Shown piece by piece: positions 27,878 to 36,809 of a stretch of DNA of 64,000 nucleotides; the first letter of the stretch is position 1; each line of letters opens with the position of its first letter. The stretch is taken from positions 1,364,001-1,428,000 of the forward strand of contig CP170506.1 in assembly GCA_042691655.1 (NCBI GenBank), read 5' to 3'. The DNA is from UBA695 sp042691655 (GTDB lineage: Bacteria; Verrucomicrobiota; Verrucomicrobiia; Chthoniobacterales; Chthoniobacteraceae). Under the pieces are notes generated by a model that saw only the letters and a program-made list of their open reading frames with translations, searched no databases and was not told the DNA's origin. The translations under genes were made by a program, and so were the position numbers.

Positions 27878-30811
27878 ATGTTTCCTCCTCTCTATCGCCA
27901 GATTTATCGTTTTTTGGCCCCCATCATCGCGGCGGCGGTATTCGTTCCGCCGGTGGCTTTCGCGCAGCAGGAGGTGGCCAACCCAGGCTTTGAGCAGGGC
28001 CTCCAGGGGTGGGTGACTTCGCCTGAGGACGCCGCTGCAAAGCTGAGCCAAGCCGTTGCCGAAGCCGCGCATAGCGGCTCGCTGGGCCTGCGGGTGCAGC
28101 AGGACGCCACGGGCCCCGGCTCCTGGCTCCAAAGCGGTAGGGTGGCCGTGGATGCGGGGGCGAAATACCAGCTCCATTTCTGGGCGCGTGCGGTGGAGGA
28201 AAGCGGCGTGGGCGTGTGGATTCAGTTCTACGACGCCGACCGGAAAGTGATCCAGACCCCGGCCCCGGTGATGACGCAAATCGTCCCCAACGCCAAAGAT
28301 TGGAAGGAATACACCTTCCCGTTCCAACCTCCGACGGGCGCGGCTTTTGCCACCCTGGCTGTCCATTGTTTCTCCAAACGGGCCTGCTTGGCTGATTTCG
28401 ACGACTTTTCCATCATTCCGCCTGTTGCCGCTTCGGCTGCAGCTCCAGCTCCGCTCGCAACGTTGCCTATCAGTAACCCGGGCTTTGAGCAGGGCACCCA
28501 GGGTTGGGTGACTTCGCCTGAGGACGCCGCTGCAAAGCTGAGCCAAGCCGTTGCCGAAGCCGCGCACAGCGGCTTGCTGGGCTTGCGGGTGCAGCAGGAC
28601 GCCACGGGCCCTGGCTCCTGGCTCCAGAGCGGCCGGGTGGCCGTGGATGCAGGGGCGAAATATCAGCTTCATTTCTGGGCGCGTGCGGTGGAAGAAAGCG
28701 GCGTGGGCGTGTGGATTCAGTTCTACGACGCCGACCGGAAAGTGATCCAGACCCCGGCCCCGGTGATGACGCAAATCGTCCCCAACGCCAAAGACTGGAA
28801 GGAATACACCTTCCCGTTCCAACCCCCGGCGGGCGCGGCTTTTGCCACCCTGGCTGTCCATTGCTTCTCCAAACGGGCCTGCCTGGCTGATTTCGACGAC
28901 TTTTCCATTATTCCGCCCGCCGCTGGCTCGTCAGCGTCAGCGGCCCCCGCCCTCATTATTCCTCCATCGGCGGCGTCTAGCGGAGCCGCTACGCCGCCGC
29001 CCGTGCCGAATCTCCCGCCCCCGGACGCGGCCCGTGTGAGGGAAATCGCCGCCAGCCTCGCTCCCGTGGCGCAGGGCCTCGGGCCGAAGTTCAGCAACCG
29101 CGCCGTTTGGGACGCCTTGAAATCCGACGCGGCTTTTCAAAAAAACATCCCCATGGCCGAGCGGTTCATGAACGAGCCGCCGCCCGAAATCACTGAGCAA
29201 ACCTACGCCGAAAGCGCCCGCACCACTGACCGGAAAGTCGACGCGGCCATGGACCGCCGCCGCTTCCGCATGATCACGCTCATCCTGGCCGAGGGGATGG
29301 AAAATAGCGGCCGCTTTCTCCCGGCCATCGAGCGGGAAATCGCCGCCATTTGCGCCGAGCCGAGCTGGGTCCTCCCCTCGCACGCCAAGTACACCCGGGG
29401 CAACGATCTGGGGTCGGCCATGACCTCCTGGAACCTCGCCGCCGCCGTCACCATCGCGGGGGAAAAACTCAGCGGGCCCACCTGCAAGCTCGTGCGGGAC
29501 GAAGTCCACCGCCGCGTCACGGCCACCTACCTGGAGCAGGTTCACGGCCAGAAAAAGCCGGAATGGTGGAGCTATGACCTCAATAACTGGAACGCCGTGG
29601 TGCATGGCGGCATCGTCGCCTCCGCTCTCGCGCTGGACGACAACGCACAGGAGCGCGCCGAACTGATCGCCGCCGCCGAAAAGGAGCTTGGCTTCTACCT
29701 CGGCAACTTCCACGACGGCTATTGCACCGAGGGCCTCGGCTATTGGAAATATGGCTTCGGTCACTACGTCCTTTTGGCGGAAACCGTCCTCGCCGCCACG
29801 CATGGCAAAGTGAACCTCTACGCCAGCGAAAGCGCCCGCGCCGTGGCCCAGTACCCGCGCCGCCTGGAAATGGCGGGCGGCTACATCCCGTCCTTTGCCG
29901 ACTGCCCCTTTGACGACAAGCCCAACCCCTGGCTGCTCCACGTCATCGGCGTGCGTTACGGCCTCGGCGACCTGGCTCCCCAGACGCTCTCCATGGGCGA
30001 TATGTACAGCGCCTTCCTCTACGCCTACGCGGTCAATCTTTCCTTCGACCCCAAGGCCGCCGCCCCCTTCGACAAGGGCGGAGCGTCCGCGAAATCGGGT
30101 GGCCCGCGCGATTGGTTCGAGGAGGCCCAGGTGCTCGTCGCCCGGCCCCCGGCGGGCAAAACCGGCCTGAGCCTCGCCTTGAAGGGGGGCCATAACGGCG
30201 TCGGCCACGCCCACCTTGACCTCGGCTCCTACGTCGTCGCCGTCGGCGGCCAGCCTGTCATCGTCGACGCGGGCGGCACCGTTTACGACGCCACCACCTT
30301 CGGACCCCAGCGGTTTGAAAACCAGGTGCTCAACTCCTACGGCCACGACATCCCCATCGTCGCCGGGCAGTCGCAGGGCCCCGGGGCGTCCTACAAAGCC
30401 GCCGTGGTCACCAAAGAATTCTCTGACAAACACGACAGCCTTGTCCTCGACCTCACCCAAGGCTACGCCGTCGCCTCGCTCAAGAACCTCACCCGCAGGT
30501 TCGACTACGTGCGCGGCGAGGGGGAGTCGGTCACCGTCACCGACCGCGCCGAATTTTCCGCCCCGGAGCCCTTTGCCGCCGCGCTCATCACCTACGGCGA
30601 AGCCCGGGAGGAGGTCCCCGGCGTCTGGATCATCACCAAGGGGGACAAGAGCGTCCGGGCGGAGATCGACGCCCATGGCGCGGCCTTCACCGTCGTTAGC
30701 GAACTGCTCAAAAACCCCGCCCGGGCCGGAAAAGTCCGCCGCATCGGGATCAACTTGAAGGACCCTTCTGCCAAACCGGTGATCACCATCAAGATCACCC
30801 CGGCCGCATAG
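27878..30811 (+). CDS. Secreted heparinase II/III or alginate-lyase-like enzyme with two duplicated binding modules
   Basis: A 977-residue exported protein (signal peptide to about residue 29, AFA followed by QQ). Residues about 34-182 and 199-347 are two nearly identical beta-sandwich modules resembling carbohydrate-binding CBM4/9 domains (NPGFEQG...GWV start, ADFDDFSIIPP end). After a Pro/Ala linker, residues about 385-700 look like the alpha/alpha toroid of polysaccharide lyases (YDLNNWNAVVHGG, YCTEGLGYWKYGFGHY). The C-terminal part matches the heparinase II/III beta domain (GHNGVGHAHLDLGSYVVAVGGQPVIVDAGG). It would cleave uronate-containing polysaccharide outside the cytoplasm. The substrate cannot be told from sequence alone. 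Confidence 0.8.
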   Translation: MFPPLYRQIYRFLAPIIAAAVFVPPVAFAQQEVANPGFEQGLQGWVTSPEDAAAKLSQAVAEAAHSGSLGLRVQQDATGPGSWLQSGRVAVDAGAKYQLHFWARAVEESGVGVWIQFYDADRKVIQTPAPVMTQIVPNAKDWKEYTFPFQPPTGAAFATLAVHCFSKRACLADFDDFSIIPPVAASAAAPAPLATLPISNPGFEQGTQGWVTSPEDAAAKLSQAVAEAAHSGLLGLRVQQDATGPGSWLQSGRVAVDAGAKYQLHFWARAVEESGVGVWIQFYDADRKVIQTPAPVMTQIVPNAKDWKEYTFPFQPPAGAAFATLAVHCFSKRACLADFDDFSIIPPAAGSSASAAPALIIPPSAASSGAATPPPVPNLPPPDAARVREIAASLAPVAQGLGPKFSNRAVWDALKSDAAFQKNIPMAERFMNEPPPEITEQTYAESARTTDRKVDAAMDRRRFRMITLILAEGMENSGRFLPAIEREIAAICAEPSWVLPSHAKYTRGNDLGSAMTSWNLAAAVTIAGEKLSGPTCKLVRDEVHRRVTATYLEQVHGQKKPEWWSYDLNNWNAVVHGGIVASALALDDNAQERAELIAAAEKELGFYLGNFHDGYCTEGLGYWKYGFGHYVLLAETVLAATHGKVNLYASESARAVAQYPRRLEMAGGYIPSFADCPFDDKPNPWLLHVIGVRYGLGDLAPQTLSMGDMYSAFLYAYAVNLSFDPKAAAPFDKGGASAKSGGPRDWFEEAQVLVARPPAGKTGLSLALKGGHNGVGHAHLDLGSYVVAVGGQPVIVDAGGTVYDATTFGPQRFENQVLNSYGHDIPIVAGQSQGPGASYKAAVVTKEFSDKHDSLVLDLTQGYAVASLKNLTRRFDYVRGEGESVTVTDRAEFSAPEPFAAALITYGEAREEVPGVWIITKGDKSVRAEIDAHGAAFTVVSELLKNPARAGKVRRIGINLKDPSAKPVITIKITPAA
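27980..28422 (+). repeat. Direct repeat unit 1 inside the lyase gene
   Basis: About 443 bp encoding the first binding module. It recurs 495 bp (165 codons) downstream with roughly 95 percent identity by eye; many differences are silent, indicating a fairly recent in-frame duplication or gene conversion. Confidence 0.9.
28475..28917 (+). repeat. Direct repeat unit 2 inside the lyase gene
   Basis: Second copy of the module-encoding repeat, in frame with the first. The 50 or so bases between the units encode an Ala/Pro-rich linker that is not itself duplicated cleanly. Confidence 0.9.
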
Positions 30812-30859
30812 CTGCTCGCTTTTACAAGGCCTGCAAACCCCGGGGATCGATATGAAGGT

Positions 30860-31999
30860 ATGCCCCTTGTGCGTCCCTTCCTGTGGTATTGCTGGGCGGT
30901 TCTCTGCCTGGGCGGCCTCTGCGGCTGCCGGAAGGCCGGGCCTGCCGCGGCCCCTGGCGCGCCCGAAGTGCGCGTGATGACGGTGGGGCGGCGGGATGTG
31001 CCGGTTTACCAGGACTGGATCGGCACCCTCAACGGTCTCGTCAACAGCCAGGTTCGGGCGCGCGTCAACGGCTACCTCATCGCGCGGAACTACAACGAGG
31101 GCGCTTACGTCACGGAGGGCCAGCTCCTCTTTACCATCGACCCGCGCCCGCTCGAAGCCGCCCTCAACCAGGCCTGCGGCGACCTGGCCCGTGCCGAGGC
31201 CACGGAAAAGCTCAACTGCGCCAACTACGTGCGCTCCCTTTCCCTCTACCGCACCGGCGTCGTCAGCGCCCAGGAGCGCGATACCGCGCAGGCCAACCAC
31301 GGCACCGCCAAAGCCGATGTCAAGGCGCAGCAGGCGGCGGTGGAGACGGCCCGGCTCAACGTCGAGTTCTCCCGCATCACCGCCCCCGTCAGCGGCATCG
31401 CCGGGGCCGCCACGGCCCAGGTGGGCGACCTCGTCGGCCCCTCCACCACGGGCACCACGCTCCTGACCACCGTCTCCACCGTCGATCCCATCAAAGCCGA
31501 GTTCACCCTCACCGAGCAGGAATACCTCGGGTTTATTCGCCGCCAGAAGGGGGTCGAGCTGGGCCACAAGCTGGATTGCGAATTGCAGCTCATCCTGGCC
31601 GACGGCTGGGTCTACCCGAAAAAGGGGAAGTTTGAATTCACCGACCGTAGCGTCGATCCCTCCACCGGCTCCATCCGCGTCTACGCCCTCTTCGCCAACC
31701 CCGGCAACCGCCTGCGCCCGGGCCTTTTCTGCCGCGTGCGGACCCAGATCGACCTCCTCAAGGACGCCACCGTCGTTCCGCAGCGGGCCGTTTCCGAGGT
31801 ACAGGGATCCACGGTCGTGATTGTCGTGACCCAGGAGGGCAAGGCGTCCTTCCGAGCCGTGCAGCTTGGCGAGACCGACGGCCCCTGGCGCGTGGTGCGC
31901 AAAGGCGTGGCCCCGGGCGAGCGCATCATTGTCGAGGGGCTGCAAAAAGCCCGCGACGGCCAGCCCGTCCAGGTTATGAAAACGGAGGAGGCCAAATGA
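30860..31999 (+). CDS. RND efflux system periplasmic adaptor (membrane fusion protein)
   Basis: A 379-residue AcrA/MexA-like adaptor. The N-terminus resembles a lipoprotein signal with a possible lipobox ending at Cys24 (GGLCGC). The barrel-sandwich halves are VNSQVRARVNGYLIARNYNEGAYVTEGQLLFTIDPRPLEAAL and FSRITAPVSGIAGAATAQVGDLV. Between them lies the alpha-hairpin, and a beta-barrel and membrane-proximal domain follow. It bridges the inner-membrane pump encoded 35 bases downstream to an outer-membrane channel not encoded here. Confidence 0.93.
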   Translation: MPLVRPFLWYCWAVLCLGGLCGCRKAGPAAAPGAPEVRVMTVGRRDVPVYQDWIGTLNGLVNSQVRARVNGYLIARNYNEGAYVTEGQLLFTIDPRPLEAALNQACGDLARAEATEKLNCANYVRSLSLYRTGVVSAQERDTAQANHGTAKADVKAQQAAVETARLNVEFSRITAPVSGIAGAATAQVGDLVGPSTTGTTLLTTVSTVDPIKAEFTLTEQEYLGFIRRQKGVELGHKLDCELQLILADGWVYPKKGKFEFTDRSVDPSTGSIRVYALFANPGNRLRPGLFCRVRTQIDLLKDATVVPQRAVSEVQGSTVVIVVTQEGKASFRAVQLGETDGPWRVVRKGVAPGERIIVEGLQKARDGQPVQVMKTEEAK

Positions 32000-32034
32000 A
32001 GAGGGAGAGCTGGGGGCACCGCCGCGCGTAAGCC

Positions 32035-35000
32035 ATGTACCGCTTTTTCATTAACCGGCCCATCGTGGCCATCGTGATCGCCATCCTGATGGTGCTGGTG
32101 GGCAGCATCGCGGCCTATTTCCTGCCCATCGCCCTGTTCCCCAACATCGTTCCCGCGGAAATCCTCGTCAAAGCCACCTACCTGGGCGCGGACGCCGAGA
32201 CGCTCGAAGCCGCCGTCGCCGCCCCGCTGGAGCAGCAACTCAGCGGCGTGGATAACATGGATTACATGGTCTCCACCAACGCCAGCAACGGCCAGATGCA
32301 GCTCCGCATCTCCTTCGACGTGGCCACCGACCCGAACATCGACCAGGTGCTCACCCAGATGCGCGTCTCCCAGGCCTCCTCGCAGCTCCCCGCCGAGGTC
32401 AACAACTACGGCATCACCGTGCAGAAATCGCCCTCCTCACCGCTGATGCTGATCGCTCTCTACTCCCCCGGCGGCAGCTACGACAACGTGTTTCTGGCCA
32501 ACTACGCCTACATCAACCTCGTCGACCCGCTCACGCGCCAGCCTGGCATCGCCAGCATCAACGTCTTCGGCGCGGGCCAGTACGCCATGCGCCTCTGGGT
32601 GCGGCCCGACCGCCTGGCGCAGCTCGGCATCACCGTCCCGGAGATCATCACCGCCATCCAGGGGCAGAACGCGCCCAACCCCGGCGGCCAGATCGGGGCC
32701 GAGCCGCTCCCGCCGGGGCAGGAATTCACCACCACCGTGCGCACCCAGGGGCGGCTCGTGACATCGGAGGAATTCGGCAACATCATCCTGCGGGCTAACC
32801 CCGATGGAGGCACCGTGCGGGTCAAAGACGTGGGCCGCATCGACCTCGGGGCGCAGAGCTACAACATCGAGGGCCGCTTCAATGGCGAGCCCTCCGCGAT
32901 CCTGGCCTTCTACCAGCTCCCCGGCACCAACGCCCTTGCGGCCGCCGACGCCGTGAAAGCGAAGATCGCCGACCTCTCCAAGCGCTTCCCGCCGGATATG
33001 CGCTACAAAGTCTCCCTCGACACCACCATCGCCGTTCGCGAAGGGATGAGGGAGATCGTCAAAACCCTGGGCGAGGCGCTTTTGCTCGTCGTGCTGGTGG
33101 TCTTCGTCTTTCTGCAAGGCTGGCGGGCCACGCTCATCCCGCTTTGCGCGGTGCCGGTGTCGCTCATCGGCACGTTGGCCTTTTTCCCGCTCTTCGGGTT
33201 CTCTCTTAATACCCTGGCCCTTTTCGGCATGGTGCTGGCCATCGGCGTGGTGGTCGATGACGCCATCGTGGTCGTCGAGGCCGTGGAGCGCCAGATGGAG
33301 CACGGCCTCGCTCCGCGCGAAGCCACGCTTGCCGCCATGGAACGCGTTTCCGGCCCGATCATCGGCACGACGCTCGTCCTGGCCGCCGTGTTCGTCCCCA
33401 CATCGTTCATCCCGGGCATCACCGGGCGGCTCTACCAGCAATTCGCCCTCACCATCGCCATTTCCGTGACGCTTTCCGCCTTCAACGCCCTCTCGCTCTC
33501 CCCGGCGCTCGCCTCCCTCTTGCTGCGGCCCCGCCGCGAGGGCAGGGGACCGCTTTCCCGGCTCTTTGGCAGCTTTAACCGGGGCTTTGACAAAACCACG
33601 GAGCGCTACGTGGCGACGAGCCGGGGGGCCATCCATCACCGCTTCTTGAGCCTCCTGCTGCTGGCGGCTTTTGGCGTGGTCTGCTGGTTCCTGGTGAGCC
33701 GCATCCCCACGGGCTTCCTGCCCGAGGAGGACCAGGGGTATTTCTACGTCGCCGTCCAGCTTCCCGAGGGGGCGTCGCTCCAGCGCACGTCGGAGGTTTG
33801 CAAAAAAGTGGAGGATATTCTCCACAAGACGCCCGGTGTGGCCCAGTTCAGCACCGTCGCCGGGTTCAACCTCCTAAGCACCGTGCAAGCCACCTACAAC
33901 GGCTTTTTCTTTGTAACGCTCAAAGACTGGAGCCAGCGCACGCGCCCCGAGGAGCAGTTAGCCGCCATTCGTGCCTACCTGGCCCGGGAGCTTGCGCGCA
34001 TCCCCGGGGCCATCGCCTACACCTTCCCGCCCCCGGCCATCCCGGGCGTCGGCACCTCGGGCGGCTTTACCTTCGCCCTGGAGGACCGGGCCGGAAAAGA
34101 CGTCCCATTCCTCGCCGCGCAGGTGGATCATTTCATGGCGGCGGCCCGAAAACGCCCCGAGATCGTCGGCCTGAGCACCACGCAGCTCCCGTCGGTGCCG
34201 CAGGTCTACGCCCAGGTGGACCGGAGCAAAACGCTCAAGCAGGGCGTCGACCTCGCCTCGGTCTACCAAGTCCTCCAGACCTACCTGGGCGGCTATTTCG
34301 TGAACTACTTCAACCGCTTCGGCCGCCAGTGGCAGGTCTACGTCCAGGCCGAGGGGGATTTCCGGAAAACCACCCGCGGCATCGAGGACTTCTACGTGCG
34401 CAACCATGACAACCGCATGGTGCCGATCAAGTCCCTCCTCTCCTTGGAGCCCCAGAGAGGGCCGGAATTCACCAGCCGCTACAATCTCTACCGGTTTGCC
34501 CAGATCAACGGCGCGGCCGCCCCCGGCTACAGCTCCGCCCAGGCAATGAAAGCCCTGGAGGAGACCTTTGCCGAGACCATGCCGTCCGAAATGGGCTTCG
34601 ACTACCTTGGCATGTCCTTCCAGGAGCAGAAAGCGGCCAAGGGGATCCCGCCCGCGGTCATTTTCGGCGTCTCGCTCATCTTCGTGTTCCTGATCCTCGC
34701 CGCTCTCTACGAAAGCTGGTCCTTGCCCTTCAGCGTCCTCCTGGGCGTGCCCGTCGCCGTGGCCGGGGCGCTCACCGCCATCTGGGGGCGGAACCTCGAA
34801 AACGACGTCTATGCCCAGATCGGCCTGATTCTCCTCATCGGCCTCTCGGCCAAAAACGCCATCTTGATTGTCGAATACGCCCGCGCCGGGGTCCAGGAGG
34901 GCAAGGAAGTCACCGACGCCGTCCTCGAAGCCGCCCGGCTGCGCCTGCGCCCGATCATCATGACCTCGCTCGCCTTCATCCTCGGGTGCGTGCCCCTCTG

Positions 35001-35151
35001 GACCGCCACCGGCTCCGGCGCGGCCTCCCGGCAGATCATCGGCACGTGCGTCATCGGGGGCATGCTCGCCGCCACGGGCCTGGCTATTTTCCTGATTCCC
35101 GTAACCTTTGACACAGTGGAGCGTCTGGCTCGGGGTCGGCGTGCGAAGTAA
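32035..35151 (+). CDS. RND efflux pump, HAE1 (AcrB/MexB) family
   Basis: A 1038-residue inner-membrane proton-driven exporter of hydrophobic compounds. The family opening FFINRPIVAIVIAILMVLVG is clear. The TM4 pair Asp-Asp lies in IGVVVDDAIVVVEAVER and the TM10 Lys in IGLSAKNAILIVEYAR, which together form the proton relay. Two large periplasmic loops follow TM1 and TM7. It forms a two-gene unit with the adaptor upstream. No TolC-like gene and no regulator flank them, so the outer-membrane partner must be shared or elsewhere. Substrate range is unknown. Confidence 0.95.
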   Translation: MYRFFINRPIVAIVIAILMVLVGSIAAYFLPIALFPNIVPAEILVKATYLGADAETLEAAVAAPLEQQLSGVDNMDYMVSTNASNGQMQLRISFDVATDPNIDQVLTQMRVSQASSQLPAEVNNYGITVQKSPSSPLMLIALYSPGGSYDNVFLANYAYINLVDPLTRQPGIASINVFGAGQYAMRLWVRPDRLAQLGITVPEIITAIQGQNAPNPGGQIGAEPLPPGQEFTTTVRTQGRLVTSEEFGNIILRANPDGGTVRVKDVGRIDLGAQSYNIEGRFNGEPSAILAFYQLPGTNALAAADAVKAKIADLSKRFPPDMRYKVSLDTTIAVREGMREIVKTLGEALLLVVLVVFVFLQGWRATLIPLCAVPVSLIGTLAFFPLFGFSLNTLALFGMVLAIGVVVDDAIVVVEAVERQMEHGLAPREATLAAMERVSGPIIGTTLVLAAVFVPTSFIPGITGRLYQQFALTIAISVTLSAFNALSLSPALASLLLRPRREGRGPLSRLFGSFNRGFDKTTERYVATSRGAIHHRFLSLLLLAAFGVVCWFLVSRIPTGFLPEEDQGYFYVAVQLPEGASLQRTSEVCKKVEDILHKTPGVAQFSTVAGFNLLSTVQATYNGFFFVTLKDWSQRTRPEEQLAAIRAYLARELARIPGAIAYTFPPPAIPGVGTSGGFTFALEDRAGKDVPFLAAQVDHFMAAARKRPEIVGLSTTQLPSVPQVYAQVDRSKTLKQGVDLASVYQVLQTYLGGYFVNYFNRFGRQWQVYVQAEGDFRKTTRGIEDFYVRNHDNRMVPIKSLLSLEPQRGPEFTSRYNLYRFAQINGAAAPGYSSAQAMKALEETFAETMPSEMGFDYLGMSFQEQKAAKGIPPAVIFGVSLIFVFLILAALYESWSLPFSVLLGVPVAVAGALTAIWGRNLENDVYAQIGLILLIGLSAKNAILIVEYARAGVQEGKEVTDAVLEAARLRLRPIIMTSLAFILGCVPLWTATGSGAASRQIIGTCVIGGMLAATGLAIFLIPVTFDTVERLARGRRAK

Positions 35152-35222
35152 GTGCGGCTTCAATTTATAGCCAAAGTGCTTCCCAAAGCACTCGATTCGT
35201 CCTAAACATCCAAAAACGTCCT

Positions 35223-35492
35223 ATGCCTAAAGCATCCAACAGCAAGCCGAACTCTGCCTTGATGAAACCCGTGCAGCCCGATCCCGCCCTCGCCGCCATT
35301 GTCGGCAGCGAGCCCTTGTCGAGGCCCGAGCTGACCAAGAAAATCTGGGATTACATCAAAAAACACAGTCTGCAAGACCCGGCCCAGAAGCGGATGATCA
35401 ACGCCGACGCCACCCTCAAGCCCGTCTTCGACGGCAAGAGCCAGGTCAGCATGTTCGAGATGACGCGGCTGGTGAACGGTCACATCCAATAA
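35223..35492 (+). CDS. SWIB/MDM2 domain protein
   Basis: An 89-residue protein made almost wholly of a SWIB domain. GSEPLSRPELTKKIWDYIKKHSLQDP, KRMINADATLKPVFDG and VSMFEMTRLVNGHI match the domain from start to end. SWIB domains occur in eukaryotic chromatin remodellers and in some bacteria, notably Chlamydiae, where they have been linked to DNA condensation. In bacteria the role is not settled. The stop overlaps the start of the next gene by one base, so the two are coupled. Confidence 0.9.
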   Translation: MPKASNSKPNSALMKPVQPDPALAAIVGSEPLSRPELTKKIWDYIKKHSLQDPAQKRMINADATLKPVFDGKSQVSMFEMTRLVNGHIQ

Positions 35493-35731
35493 TGGGCCTG
35501 GGAACCAAAAACCGCCAAAACCAGACCGCCGAGACCTGCCGAGCGCACCTTCGGGCGGCCCACCGCGCGCAGTCTGAGCTGGTCGAGGAGTTTATCCTGG
35601 AAATCGAGGGCGGCCCGGTTTCGCCCGACATTACCCGGTGGGGAAAATTTACCGATACATCCCGGAACGTGGATGCTATGCTCCAGCGCTTGGATGAACG
35701 CTTTGCGCGCTGGCTTAATGGAGAATCTTAG
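35492..35731 (+). CDS. Small hypothetical protein coupled to the SWIB gene
   Basis: A 79-residue, mostly helical soluble protein (AETCRAHLRAAHRAQSELVEE, NVDAMLQRLDERFARWL) without a recognised domain. Its ATG uses the last base of the SWIB stop (TAATG), which is strong evidence of coupled translation and of reality despite its size. A role together with the SWIB protein is inference only. Confidence 0.65.
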   Translation: MGLGTKNRQNQTAETCRAHLRAAHRAQSELVEEFILEIEGGPVSPDITRWGKFTDTSRNVDAMLQRLDERFARWLNGES

Positions 35732-35779
35732 AGATGATCCATCAATAAGCGCGCAAGCGACATTCCCTTTTTAAAAAAA

Positions 35780-35962
35780 ATGCCAAAACCTAACTACGGA
35801 TACGAAAAACGCAGAAAAGAACTGGAAAAGAAAAAGAAGAAAGAAGAGAAACGGCGAGCCAAGCTCGATCGGCCCCATGATGCTACCAGTGGCGAGGAAA
35901 CTCCCGCCGGCGGCGTAGAAGCTCCCGCCAGTGGCGTGGACGCTCCTGCCAGCGAGGCTTAG
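35780..35962 (+). CDS. Small Lys-rich protein
   Basis: Sixty residues starting MPKPNYGYEKRRKELEKKKK, a pattern I recognise from many short bacterial hypothetical proteins, followed by a degenerate Ala/Pro/Gly/Glu repeat (about three copies of a GVxAPAS unit). The basic half suggests nucleic acid binding. It follows the 79-residue gene by 48 bases and may be part of the same transcript. Confidence 0.65.
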   Translation: MPKPNYGYEKRRKELEKKKKKEEKRRAKLDRPHDATSGEETPAGGVEAPASGVDAPASEA

Positions 35963-36030
35963 TTAAAAGCCAGTTCATTTTTTGCAAAGCGTTTAAAGCC
36001 TCCCCGGCAGCAGCACTGTGACGAGGACCG

Positions 36031-36783
36031 ATGGACTTTAGTGTCGTCCAGGAGAGCGCCGGGTGGATCGTGGTGGATAAACCGCCGTTTTTGCAAATCC
36101 ACCCCAAAAAGCCCGGCGGCCCCAGAACTCTCTGGCACGGCCTGCGGGAATTGCTGGCCTATGAACTGGCCAACGGCGGCCAGGTGTCCATCATCAACCG
36201 TCTCGACCGTGAAACCAGCGGGCTCGTTCTCGTGGCCAAAACCCACGAAAACGCCCGCCGCTTCCACGAGGCCATGAAACGCCGGGCCGCGTGCAAGGAG
36301 TACCTCGCGCTCGTCTGGGGTTGGCCCGAGCTGGACGAGTTCACCATCGAGGCCCCTATTTTGCGCCAAGGCGAGCGGCTCCCGACCGCGATTTACCTGA
36401 AACGCTGCATCCACCCCGACGGCGCGCAAGCGCTGACGCATTTTCGGGTCGAAAAACGGTTTGAGAAACCGACCAGCGCCGGGGAACGTTTCGCGCTGGT
36501 CCGCGCCTACCCTAAAACGGGTCGCACCCACCAGATCCGCCTGCATCTGGCCCACGCCGGGCACCCGATCGTCGGCGACAAAATCTACGGCCCCGACGAG
36601 CACTGTTACCTGGAGTTCATCGAAACCGGCTGGACGGAGAGCCTCGAAAAGCGCCTGCTCCTGCCGCGCCACGCCTTGCACTCCGCGCGCCTTCGCATTG
36701 AAACGCCCGAAGACGGCGTATTGGAATGGAGCGCCCCGCTCGTGCCCGACATGGCGGCGTGGATGGGGGATGAGCTGCCCTGA
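36031..36783 (+). CDS. RluA-family RNA pseudouridine synthase
   Basis: Converts specific uridines in rRNA or tRNA to pseudouridine. The catalytic motif INRLDRETSGLVLVAK contains Asp59. GRTHQIRLHLAHAGHPIVGDKIYG is the second family hallmark. At 250 residues, without an S4 domain, it resembles single-domain RluA/RluC/TruC-type enzymes. The start has GAGG five bases upstream. The target nucleotide cannot be assigned from sequence alone. Confidence 0.92.
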   Translation: MDFSVVQESAGWIVVDKPPFLQIHPKKPGGPRTLWHGLRELLAYELANGGQVSIINRLDRETSGLVLVAKTHENARRFHEAMKRRAACKEYLALVWGWPELDEFTIEAPILRQGERLPTAIYLKRCIHPDGAQALTHFRVEKRFEKPTSAGERFALVRAYPKTGRTHQIRLHLAHAGHPIVGDKIYGPDEHCYLEFIETGWTESLEKRLLLPRHALHSARLRIETPEDGVLEWSAPLVPDMAAWMGDELP

Positions 36784-36809
36784 AAGGGCGCGGGTAACTT
36801 GGCTTGCGC

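Noticed and set aside
28937..31945. A 1002-codon open frame on the minus strand across the lyase and adaptor genes
   Set aside because: It lies opposite two genes with clear families and motifs. Long antisense frames are expected at this G+C content, and its product shows no domain or sensible composition. The same applies to minus frame 27080-28861 and plus frames 4237-6141, 16590-18116, 22072-24075 and 48713-50806.
35165..35205. Small inverted repeat (AGTGCTT...AAGCACT) after the RND pump gene
   Set aside because: Seven-bp stem without a following T-run; too weak to call as a terminator.
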